Assembly: GCF_025024155.1 (NCBI RefSeq)
Contig: NW_026251714.1
Coordinates: 1-64,000, forward strand
Direction of reading: 5' to 3'
Length of the DNA: 64,000 nt
Source of the DNA: Gamsiella multidivaricata
Taxonomy: Eukaryota; Mortierellomycota; Mortierellomycetes; Mortierellales; Mortierellaceae
The stretch's first letter is position 1. Each line of letters starts with the position of its first letter. The position numbers and the translations under genes are program-made. The notes below the pieces were generated by a model. It was not told the origin of the DNA, did not search any database, and saw only the letters and a program-made list of their open reading frames with translations. This document shows positions 12,352 to 26,703 of this stretch, in pieces.

Positions 12352-14296
12352 ATGAACTCCGTCCAAAACATCTTTTTCGGCATTCGCGAGTACCTGAGCC
12401 CTGTCCTCAAAAACTCAAAGTTCAAAGAGACAGGATGCATCACCCCCGAGGAGGCAAGTCTCTTGCAGTGGGAAAGCAACGAATGAACCCATCAGCTGTA
12501 CTAGGATGCCATCCTTGAACACAACGTTGTGTTGGACATTGTCGCCTGTACACGCACGCACCGTGCTCGGGACATAAAAGTGTACACACTGCTCATGCAA
12601 AATGCTGCCTTCCTCTATTTGCTGCAAACTAGTTTGAGGCCGCGGGCGACTTTTTGGTTTACAAATGCCCCACATGGAACTGGTAAGCAAGCAGCCATGG
12701 CATCTTTGCAACAGATGAGCTATAGGCCCTGAGCAATGCATCCGCGTCCGTGTCACACAGCACCTAACGATTCCCTTGTTCCCTTTTGTGTGTACATAGG
12801 GAGGGCGGCGAAGTCAGCAAGCGTCGCGACTACTTGCCGGCCGAAAAGCAGTTCTTGATTACTCGCAACGGTATGTTGGTTCTGTCTGCGTTCTTCTCTT
12901 TTATTCTTAAGTGCTGTGCCATACTGCGAACCACAAGTGGGGACCCATGCATTTTTCATGGAACTCAGCGTGATAAATCGCAATGGACCCGTGACCCCTC
13001 CCCCACAGGAGAGACTTGAAAAGGAGCGAGCCCTCCTAAGGGATGAGGAGCGAGTAGTTGACAGCCAGTAATGCTGAAAGGACTGAATACTAATATCGAC
13101 GTTATATTTCCTCTATACTATCACTGGATTCGGCCTAAAAAGTGCCATGCTTGCGCCGGGTCAAGCAGATGGAGTACACAGACGAGGACGCAGAGACCCA
13201 GATTGAGAGCGACGGCGGTGATTCCTGGGTTATGTCCCATAGCTCACGTGTATCGGGCGGGCCAATTGAAGAGATCGCAGGCATCATGGATGAGGACGAG
13301 GACGAGGACGCTGAGGCTGAAGCCGAGGCTCAGGCTGCCATCAAGGCTATGGAACGATTGCAACTGCAGGATCAGCTCCGATCTGCTGCAGAGGAAGATG
13401 ACGACGACGGAGAGATCCCCGATATGGATGATATTCCCGACATGGAAGATTTTGACGACATGGAGGAGGAGGCAGATCCTGTAGGTGCATCACTTGCATA
13501 CCTCTTATTCATTGATTGTGGCTATACAGCATCGAATGGAACATTGACCGAACTGAATCATGACAAATAGGCAACACTCGCTCCAACAGTTCCCACAGAG
13601 GTTGATCCTGGGTAAGCTGGCAGCGTCCTCAGTTGAAACTCAATACAGCGCCCTTTTTTGAATACAATCCATTGAACTAACCAGGGCTTTTTGCATGATC
13701 TCTCGACACAGTGACAAGATCTTGAGCGTTCGTACATACGACGTATTCATCACATACGACAAGTACTACCAAACCCCCAGAATGTGGCTCTTTGGCTACG
13801 ATGAGGTATGGTGCCATTGGGCGCTCTTCACCATCTGAAAATCACATAACCATGTGGCCATGTTGTCTCTAAGTATGTTGCATATACTGATTTAATGTGT
13901 CTCTTTTTAATTCCGAACACATTTTAGCATCGACGGCCCCTGGTGTCCTCGCAAATCTTTGAGGATGTCTCCCAAGACTATGCTAAAAAGACTGTTACAA
14001 TCGAGACCCACCCTCATCTGAACATGTCTCTTGCCAGTATCCACCCCTGCAGACATGGAGCTGTGATGAAGAAGATCATCGAAAAGGTTGCAAACGACGA
14101 GGGCAAGGAGGAACCAGTCAGGGTCGATCAGTAAGTGATGTTGAGCTTGACATTTCTACTGCTTGTACATAAAGAGAGGGGTTATACTGCTTGCTAACAT
14201 GAGTAATTGCTTGTTTCTAGATACCTTATTATCTTTTTGAAGTTTATGTCCTCGGTTGTGCCAACTATCGACTATGATAACACCATCTCTGCCTAA
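12352..14296 (+). CDS. ATG3: ATG3, E2-like conjugating enzyme of autophagy
   Basis: Atg3 transfers Atg8 to phosphatidylethanolamine during autophagosome growth. The start [20 protein letters not shown] and GCITPEE match the family N-terminus. The next exon continues [17 protein letters not shown], then [24 protein letters not shown], a long acidic flexible region ([15 protein letters not shown]) and the E2 core with [20 protein letters not shown]. The catalytic cysteine lies in [13 protein letters not shown]. The tail is [18 protein letters not shown], stop 14294-14296. Intron 1 (12454-12632) must start with GC: the frame only works as GAG|gcaagt...aactag|TTT, so it is a GC-AG intron. About seven introns in all. 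The gene is complete. Confidence 0.95.
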
Positions 14297-14664
14297 GACC
14301 AAGCACAGGACACACCGGGCCAACAATCCAGGACCATGGGATAGTCATCTCGCTCTAGGACTTGCAGTTACCCATTGTTATCTCTCCTTTTTTTTTTTTT
14401 TTTTTTTTTTCTGTCTTTCTTTGATTCATAAAGCACACTATACATAACGAACTACTCTACTATGCTCCTCATGTGTGCTGTTAGACCCATATTTTTTGTT
14501 TACGCTGCGCTCTTGGTGCTCTGCCAAGATTTTACCACGTTTTCTTTTTTGAAAGGGCGGGCCGTCACTTGGTGTGAGCGCAAGTGGACAGCCTGTGCCT
14601 GGTGCTGTCATCGCTTTTAGCTTCGCATCAACCTTCTTACTCACCACTACTCTTAACATTCAAC
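14297..14664. other. Short ATG3-VPS60 intergenic region with T tract
   Basis: A T-run of about 23 nt lies at 14388-14410 in the ATG3 3' region, followed by the VPS60 promoter and leader. No gene is seen. Confidence 0.5.
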
Positions 14665-15987
14665 ATGCATCGTCTCTTCGGCTCAGGCAAAAAGGCTCCA
14701 AAAGCAAGTCTAACGGACGCCATCACTGCTGTAAGTTCAGGAGCAGGTTGAATCGACATGGAGGACATCACGACCCAGCTTTGCAACACGGTCCTGTGAC
14801 ATCATAGTAGAAGGAGGCAGGAAAGTGATGAACCTCAGTACAGGACACTTTGTCGCCTTCCTTTGAACCCGTCATTCCTAATGAAAGCAACGCTAGGAGT
14901 CAAGAGTGCACAGAGAACTGCTGACACGTCCACTTTTCTATGCGCAAACTTATCCTACACTGTTTTAGACAGATCTGCGCGTGGACGCAGTTGAGGTCAA
15001 GATTCGTAAGCTGGATGCGGAACTTATCAAGTACAAAGACCAGATGAAAAAGATGCGTGATGGACCAGCCAAGGTAAGGCTATGGTTTCATCCGCGTGAT
15101 GGTTCCGCCTTTATGAGATATGAGATGCTCAGAGTTTTTGCTTTCTTCGCAAGATATTGTTGCGCTCACACATCCTGGTCTTCACTCGTCCGTAATCCAA
15201 CGATAGAACTCTGTAAAAGCAAAGGCGATGCGCATCTTAAAGGAAAGAAAACTCTATGAGGGACAACGGGAGCAGCTTCAGCAGCAATCTTTCAACATGG
15301 AGCAGGCAGCTTTCACAACAGAAAACTTGAAGAACGTCATGACGACCGTGGATGCCATGAAGACCGCCAATCAGACCATGAAGCAGCAATATAAGAAGGT
15401 CAACCTTGACAAAATCGAGGTAACGACAAACAGCTCGGGACTTGACTATGGCGTTTCAAGTGATCATGATGTTAATGTCACAAGAGACCTCGATAACAAA
15501 AAAAAAATAATGTTTCTGACAATGAACTCTTAATTTGAATATTTGCAATGGCTATAGCAAATGCAAGACGAAATGGAGGATATCATGGAACAGGCGAACG
15601 AGATTCAGGAGACATTAGGTCGGTCCTATGGCGTACCCGATGACATTGATGAAGATGAGCTTGAAGCTGAATTGGATGCTCTGGGCGATGAACTATATGA
15701 GGAAGAGGAGCCCTCATACCTCGAGGACGAAACGCTTGACCTTCCAACTGCAGAAACAGCAGAGCCACAAACTGAGGTAAGGGTTCAAGATCATGATGAA
15801 CTTGATGATATTCAAGGACCAGACTATTGCTCATCGGGGGGGGGGTTTCGAAGATTTGCATACTAACGATTCTATGGTTCTATCTTCTGCTTCACCTTTC
15901 TTCACTTTTTTTTATTTATTTTTTTTATTTTTTTTATTTAAGCGTCTGGATGAGTTTGGACTACCAGAAGGACCTTTGAAGGCGTAG
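14665..15987 (+). CDS. VPS60: VPS60/CHMP5, ESCRT-III-associated Snf7-family protein
   Basis: Vps60 is a late ESCRT-III subunit that recruits Vta1 and stimulates Vps4 at multivesicular bodies. Exon 1 gives [20 protein letters not shown], the CHMP5-type start. Then [60 protein letters not shown] and [13 protein letters not shown] text follow human CHMP5 closely. The acidic region [20 protein letters not shown] and the C-terminal [14 protein letters not shown] (the CHMP5 DEFGLP motif) complete it. About five introns, one of which ends in a T-rich stretch (15908-15940). Length near 220 residues is normal. Confidence 0.95.
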
Positions 15988-17319
15988 AATCGTCAGCTAC
16001 ATTTCTCTCAAGAGAATACAGGACACGGAGAGCTGGAGCATCGGGAAAATCTTGCAGCAGCAACAACAGCAGCAGCTTTGCAGCAAAAACTCACAGGAAC
16101 GCGCATTGTAATAAAGGACAGAAACAATACGGGTTCATTCAATTTCTACAAATGAAGAAGGACAAGGTGGTTTGGAGTCAGCATTAAAAAAAAAAGAAAA
16201 AAAGAAAAAAAGAAAAAAAAAAGAAAAAAGAAAAAAGAGAAAAAGAAAAGAAAAGGGCGCAGCGCTTCATGACTAGAGAGCACGGACCAAAAGCAGCACA
16301 AACTTATCCATCCATTCGCCGATTTTTTTTTTTTTTTTTTTTTTTCATCGCATCCCCTCCGAGCCACGTATACGCATGCGTATGCAGCTATAGACTTGGG
16401 GGACCGCAGCTAATCCACCTAACGCGTCATGCGACTGCGCGTCTTTTACAAAAGACAACGCGATCATATGCAAAAATTATAGGCAGAACATTCCATCCCC
16501 ATAGAAAGGAGTCTCAGCCCTTGCGCTCCGTCATTTGGAAGACGTTCCGGGGGGGGGGCTTATTTCGACAACCTCCGGTTCTCGACCTCCTGCGTTATGG
16601 GACGAGCGTTTTTGGAATTTCTCTGTAGTTTCTGTAGTATCGGTCTACGACGTTGAACTCTTATGATGATGTCGCCACGGTTTTAAGCATCTCCACTGGG
16701 AAGCCGGGAAAATACGCCTCATGAGTTTTTGTTCGCTTTGGTGACGACCTCAGACCCTGGCATGGTGGTGAGGACCCGTGCCTCGAACCTATATACTGGA
16801 TATGTTGGCCATGATGGAGAATGGAAGGGGAGAGTGAATGAGTGCAGACTAAGCCCTCGAGGAAAAAGTAGGCGCTAGTTTGGTAGGGAGTGGACGCTGT
16901 ATGGAGAGTGGATGTTTCAGGTGGCTCAAACATAGTAAGAGGGATAGAAAAAAGCCATGAAAAAGCTTTAAGCAGTCTGCAGTATCTGCCCTAACCGCTG
17001 CACTGGCTTGATGTGAAGCGGAACGGGGGGGAGTCTATTAGTGAGAGACATTCTCGCCAACAGCCTTGGCCGTGACGAGAAATTGCCGTGGAGATGTTGT
17101 TTACGTCAAGTATAGCTGCGTTTCATCTGTCGCACAGCAGCAGCAAAAGTGTATCGTCTGGTGTGCTCCGTCGGATGAATGAAATGACAGCGCCCTAGTC
17201 AAGTCAAGTCAAAAAAAAAAACTATGTGCGCTGTTCTCCAAGTATTACGTGCTGTACAAGAGGTTTATTAGGTATCGTTTGCATGCACCTGCAAGAGTGT
17301 GGTGGCTAATAGACATTGC
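15988..17319. other. Intergenic region between VPS60 and urease 3' ends
   Basis: No supported gene. It contains an A/G-rich tract at 16185-16256, a T tract at 16322-16345, a G9-10 run near 16550 and an A10 run at 17212-17221. Open frames across 16269-16628 (plus) and 16661-16933 (minus) show no recognisable domain. The left part is the VPS60 3' UTR, with CAG/CAA repeats near 16051-16085. Confidence 0.4.
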
Positions 17320-20300
17320 TCAGAAAATGTACATGCTCTGCGCAAGTGGTAGAGTTTCTGCGGGTTTGACCATGTCGCTAATCATAACATCCTCCACGCT
17401 GACTTCAAACGATTCGGGATCGACCTTGACTTCCGGACAATAGTCATTCAGTTTCATATCGGCTTTCGATATGTCACGGCAGTTCTTGATCGCAGCGACA
17501 TTCTTTTTAAGGCCGTATTCCTGTCCTCGGTTGAGATCCACGGCCGCCTGAGACATGAACACAACCGAGTTAGCGGCAGCAGCACTACCAATGGCTCCAA
17601 ACATCGGACGGAGGATGATAGGCTGAGTTGTGGGGATGCTGCCGTTGGCCAGGCCCATGGCAGAGTAGGTCACCACACCGGACTTGAGAACGTGTGAGGG
17701 CTTCACACCGAATGAGTCTGGGTTGTACATGACAAGATCCGCTATCTTGCCAACCTCAATCGAGCCCACCAAATGCGAAATTCCATGGGCAACAGCACTA
17801 TCGTTTACGAGAAAAAAGAAAGCTGTAGACATGAGGATACCATTCCTGGTTCTCAGCATGAGCGCGAAATCGATATACTATGCGTAGTTTGTTCACTCAC
17901 GGATTGATAGTGTACTTGGCGACATAGCGCTTGACACGGAAATTGTCGGCGTCTGTGGCATATGCTTCAGTATTCGGGTCTTGGATGTGGCCGCGCACCT
18001 GCTTCATACGGTTGGCAAGCATCCACGTCCGGGAAACGACTTCTCCGATACGGCCCATTGCCTGAGCGTCACTGCTGATCATGCTGATAGCGCCCATGTC
18101 GTGCAAGCATCCCTCTGCTGCGATGGTCTCTCCACGAATACGACTCTCTGCGAAATGGACGTCCTCAGGCAGGTTCTTATCCAGATGATGGCATACCATC
18201 AACATGTCAATGTGCTCGTCTAGAGTGTTCTTGGTAAAGGGCAGAGTGGGAGTCGTACTTGATGGAAGGACATTGGGCAGGCCACAAACAGTGATGATAT
18301 CCGGCGCGTGTCCACCACCAGCTCCTTCTGTATGATAGGTGTGGATGGTGCGTCCTTTGATAGCCCCAACGGTTGACTGCACGAATCCTGCTTCGTTCAG
18401 CGTATCCGTATGTATGGTTGCCTAGCAGGAACAAAAGGTTCATTAAACGGTTGCTCAAACGCATGGGTGATCCGTGTTTCATGAGATCACTTGCGAAGCA
18501 GATGTCTTTACCTGAACGTCGTACATGTCACAAGCTATCAGGCAGTTGTCGATCGCGGCTGGGGTCGTGCCCCAATCCTCATGCAGCTTCAATCCGATGA
18601 CGCCAGCCTTGACCTGGTCGTGAATGCCTTCAAGATTAGCCGTGTTACCTTTACCGGTGATTCCAATGTTGATAGGTGACGCATCCGTTGCCTGCATCAT
18701 CATTTTGATAAATTCTGCAGCCGGAGTACACGTTGTCGCATTCGACCCAGTGTTAGGTCCAGTACCGCCGCCGATCATTGTTGTCAGTCCAGATGTCAAT
18801 GCCTCATCGATGAGCTCTGGAGAGATAAAATGCACGTGGGAGTCAATGCCTCCGGCAACGACGATCAGTTGTTCAGCAGACATGACCTCAGTCGATACAC
18901 CAACGATCATGTTCGGTGACACGTCCTCCATCACGTCAGGGTTGCCAGCCTTGCCAATCCCGGAAATGATTCCCTTCTTGACTCCAATATCGGCCTATTC
19001 GATGAAGATGATAGTCGAAACTGTCAGCATACAATATCTCAACCGCATTGAATAAAAAAAAGTATTAGAGCGCTGTCTTACCTTGTAGATTCCAGTGTAA
19101 TCGAGGATGATGGCGTTTGTAATAACAAGATCCAACGCCTCTTCATCGGGTACGCCATTGGCCTGACCCATGCCCTCTCTAAGAACTTTTCCTCCGCCGA
19201 ACTTGCATTCATCACCATAATGCGTGTAGTCCTTCTCAATTTCAATCCAAAGATCCGTGTCGCCGAGCCTCACTCTATCACCGACTGTGGGTCCATAGAA
19301 CGACTGATAGACCTCTCTCGGGATCTGGTACTCTGGAATCTCTTTCTCGTTCAGCGCTGGCGACTGCGTCATATGCAGAAAGTTGCGTGCTGTCAAATTG
19401 GATACGATCTCTTGAACTCGCATGGGATCCACGACACCGGTAGCAAGGTTGTTTCCTCCAGTGATGCGCATTCTACCGCCAATACTGACGGTCATCACTG
19501 TGTGCTTCTCGCCCGGTTCAAAACGGATAGCTGATCCTGCGGGGATATCGAATCTGCGGCCATAGGCGAGTTCGCGATCCATTAGCAGGGCACTATTGGC
19601 CTCGATCAAATGGAAATGGGAGCCAACCTACATATTTGCAAATTAGGTGTCAGAGCGTGCATTTGCGTGACATAAACGCAATAAGAATGTCCATGTCTAT
19701 GGATGGCAAGGGAAGTAAATATGCGCCCAGCGTTTGCCTACTATTTCCGAAGGGCGTACAAGAATCTAGACCAGCAAAATGAAATGAAACCCCTCTTTTT
19801 ACTACGTCCGGAAATAAAGCCACTGACGCTGCAGTAACCGTTAAATCCAGATCTAGCATCGTCGCTGGAAGCAAGATGGCACCGATTGTGAAGGACCTCA
19901 TAATTTGATACGAGAGCTGAGACGATATCGCGAGATATAGGGTGTTATTCTTTTCTGTGCAGATAGTTTGGTGAGCCATGATAGGACACCCTATCCCATC
20001 CCTCGTGTTTAGAACGAACAAAGCTTAAAGGAAGAGATAAGCACGGCCTCGATTGGACTGAGCGAACAATGTTTTCTCTTCATATGACACGCACAAACAT
20101 ACAAGGTTTTCGCTTCATTTTGGTGGCGGGTGGAACTGGCATGGCATGGCATTGATCGATGCGGGATACAAAAAGATAGAGTATGAACGGAGACAGGCAG
20201 TTATAGCGCTTACCAGAATGGGACGATCGCCCGTGTTGGTGATCTCGAGTCGCACTCGTTTCCGGCCCTTGTTGAGTGTCAGAGTACCTGGAGCAGTAAC

Positions 20301-20729
20301 AATGGCTCCGGGAGGATGCTTGAAGGCAGCCTCCTCAGCCCTTGTAATAGGCGGGAAGAACCTATCTGCGTCTGGGATGGGCAAGAAAGAGCCGTAGAGG
20401 GCCAGTTCAAGGTTGCCGTTCTCGTTACTGATCGGATCGCTGACGGTCACCAGCTTTGTGCCATCAGGAAACGTGCTCTCGATCTGGACCTCGCGTAACG
20501 TCTCCGCGACGCCCGGCATTACTTGGCGATGACCCAGGAACTGCTTGCCCAGGTCCATGAGGTCTGCAACAGAGTGTCGACCATCGCGGATGAACTCTGC
20601 AAGCTGGCTGGCGATCAGGGCGACGGCTTCAGTTCGGTTGAGTCGAATTCCGCGGGCGAGCCTTTTCTGGGCCAAGAAGCCGACTTGGTGGAGGATCAAT
20701 TTGTCCAATTCGCGTGGGACCAGCTTCAT
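17320..20729 (-). CDS. URE1: Urease (nickel-dependent, single-chain eukaryotic type)
   Basis: Urease hydrolyses urea to ammonia and carbamate in the cytosol. The order is gamma ([20 protein letters not shown]), beta ([31 protein letters not shown]) and alpha, fused as in plants and fungi. Catalytic features are visible: [12 protein letters not shown] (two nickel-ligand histidines), GLKLHEDWG (the lysine that is carbamylated), [11 protein letters not shown], the [13 protein letters not shown] loop and MVCHHLD in the mobile flap. The C-terminus is [10 protein letters not shown]. Five exons. The first intron, between GDRPIL and [11 protein letters not shown], is about 580 nt (19628-20208), far longer than the others. 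Length near 840 residues is typical. It is divergent from ureG, its own maturation factor. Confidence 0.97.
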
Positions 20730-20856
20730 GATGGGATCTTGTTATGTGTGTTGTCGGTTCGTGTACGCTTGGGATATCCGCTCCGGAAATTAAAAGGAGA
20801 GGAGATGCTCTGGGAGAAAGCGGCGAGGAAGATATCGTATGAAGAGAGGGGCGGAC

Positions 20857-20964
20857 GAAGGGAAGGGGGAAAGGGAAGAGAGAAGCGAGAGAGAAAGGGA
20901 AAAGGAAAGAAGAAAAAGGAAAGGGAAAAGGAAAAAGGAAAAAGATAAAAGAGAAAAAGAAAAA
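20857..20964 (+). repeat. Homopurine tract in urease/ureG promoter
   Basis: An imperfect GGAAA/GAAAA array with only two or three pyrimidine interruptions over about 108 nt, close to the urease start codon (20729). Such tracts can adopt triplex structure or exclude nucleosomes. Confidence 0.75.
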
Positions 20965-21002
20965 TGACAACATGGTCAATAACAGAAATGAAGACCCACC
21001 AC

Positions 21003-21047
21003 ACAACAGCAACAGCAGCAACAGCAGCAACAGCAGCAACAGCAGCA
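21003..21047 (+). repeat. CAGCAA/CAG minisatellite
   Basis: Tandem CAACAGCAG units, about five copies, non-coding on both strands, in the urease/ureG intergenic region. Confidence 0.8.
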
Positions 21048-21933
21048 TAAACAAGAATTAATGAGGTAGTGCTCTCCTGCACTCTCCTGTCTCACTGCAG
21101 AGACCCACATTCATCTCCTGCTGTCTGCAACGCCACCTCGGCTTCCTTGCCTGCTTTCTCCCTTTATTCAGCCCACTGACCTTTGGCCACGAAGGAGCGC
21201 TACCTCCTAACGTTCATTGCCACCACCCACCGCTACTGCCGCCGCTGCTGCTGAGCATCCGACGCCCTGGCTTCATGATGCGTAAAGATGTCGTCTGTGC
21301 ATTTATGCAACAGCCGGCTAAATCCCTGCTGCTGCTGCTTCTTCTTCCTCCTCCGCATGCACAGAGTGGAGTGGTGTATGTACTCTTGTACGCCATGCGC
21401 CCTTTTCGAATGCTCTCGCTTTGATTTCCGAACATGCATGCATACACTATTACAAATACGGCAATGATTGCTCAGATGCCCGCCTGTTGCATTTACACCG
21501 CCGTTCTGATTCTGCAAGCGCCAGAATCTGACATCCAAATCACAGGGTCCTCCGGAGAACACGATAAAGTGCACGTCCGGATCGTGCAGCCATAGGTCCA
21601 AACCCAATATATATATTGTTTTTTCGCCATGAAGAAGAACCCAGAAAGTAATATTACAACTAATCTATTGGAGGCATGGGGCATGGTGTAGTCTAGTTAC
21701 ATGTTAGTCGTTAAGTTTTACATGGGCTGAAATTCGGGGGTAGTACAACCTCTGTAAAGAGCAAACAGCTGAATAGGGGCTCCCCGCATTATTCACGAAC
21801 AATTCCCGCCCCCTGGTGCTGCCTTTCTTCCCTCCTCCTTCCTGTCGACAGCGCATCGTACAAGGAATCCCTCACTCTCAACACTATCTCAGAGCCGATA
21901 CTCTCGACAACAAATACACCTATTTACTACAAA

Positions 21934-23219
21934 ATGTCCTGCCGCTTTGAAAAACACGGCTCTGCCAGCGCAGGAGCTGGAGCTGGACACGACCACCACC
22001 ATCACGATCACGATGGCGCGTCTCATTCCCACGACCATGCCGGTTCTCATTCCCACGACCACCACCAGGAAGCACCCAAGCTGACCAGCAGCCAAAAATA
22101 CAATCTCACCAAACTTGAAGGATGGACCCAAAGCGATATCGAACATGGTCACCGTCATGAACAAATCGACACCGCAGGCAAATTCGTCGAGCGCATGCTG
22201 CCAGCCTACGAAAACCGCGATTGGGAGGAGCGCACCTTCACTGTGGGCATTGGCGGGTACGGTGATTTTATTTTATTTGGTCAGGGAAACGCGGGCAATT
22301 GCTCCAACCCGGCTATCCTTGTTAACTGGGGCGCCGAAACACGTTTCATGTGATCATAAAAATGTGGCACACTAGACTAACTAGACTTACGCCTTTCCTA
22401 TTCATTGTCCGTTTAGGCCTGTTGGATCCGGAAAGACCGCTCTGATGCTGGAGCTGTGCAGACGGCTGTCGAAGGACTATAGCCTGGCCTGCGTCACCAA
22501 TGATATCTTCACGACGGAGGATACAGATTTTTTGATCAGAAATAAGGCTCTCGAGGACCCTGAGCGCATTGTTGCCATTGAAACTGGCGGCTGTCCCCAC
22601 GCTGCGATTCGCGAAGACATCTCCGCCAACCTGGCTGCATTGGAGCAGCTTCAGGCAAAGTTCAATCCCGAATTGCTGCTGATCGAGAGTGGTGGAGATA
22701 ACCTGGCTGCCAACTACTCCCGAGAGCTCGCAGATTACATTATCTATGGTGAGCCTCATGATGGCTAAAGTTCGTCCTAGACCTCACTAGAGAATTGCTT
22801 TTGTAAACAGCCCTGAACTTACAAACCCCCATTTCGATATTGCTTTGATCCCATTAGTCATCGACGTTGCAGGAGGCGATAAGGTCCCACGAAAGGGAGG
22901 TCCAGGAACTAGTCAGTCGGATCTGCTTGTAATCAACAAGGTAACGAGCAGAGTATAAACTGCATACCATGTTTTTCCCTGTTGTCAATCTAAAGATGCT
23001 ATTCTGATTGCTACATGTTGTTCTTCTAATGAACGATAGACCGATTTGGCAGAGATCGTGGGCGCAAACTTGGACGTGATGGCCAGAGATGCCGCCAAGA
23101 TGCGAGGACCCGGACCCACCGTGTTCGCACAGGTCAAGAATGGCGGTGGAATGGATGCCATTATCGAGCACATCCTTACTGCTTACAACGAGAGCGGTGC
23201 TCGCAAAGGTACCAAGTAG
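21934..23219 (+). CDS. ureG: Urease accessory GTPase UreG
   Basis: UreG is a SIMIBI-class GTPase that delivers nickel to urease. The N-terminus is a His/Asp-rich metal-binding tail ([10 protein letters not shown], then [15 protein letters not shown]), as in plant and fungal UreG. The G domain has [12 protein letters not shown] (P-loop, split by an intron), [27 protein letters not shown] (with the Cys-Pro-His metal site), [12 protein letters not shown] and [12 protein letters not shown] (specificity loop). It ends [11 protein letters not shown], stop 23217-23219. Four exons, about 290 residues. AATAAA follows at 23237-23242. It is head-to-head with urease and converges on SEC23. Confidence 0.97.
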
Positions 23220-23236
23220 GATGGGTTGTTTCCTTA

Positions 23237-26703
<3,467 letters not shown>

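Larger units (their letters stand above)
20730..21933. promoter_or_regulatory. Shared divergent promoter region, urease / ureG
   Basis: This 1.2 kb separates the two start codons. It contains a 108-nt almost pure purine tract (20857-20964), a CAGCAA repeat (21003-21047) and two GATAA cores (about 20944 and 21563) that could bind GATA-type nitrogen regulators. GATAA is too short to be strong evidence. No gene is supported inside. Confidence 0.45.

Noticed and set aside
16269..16628. 119-codon plus-strand frame after the T tract
   Set aside because: Codon use is irregular, it contains a G homopolymer, and no splice sites or motifs support it.
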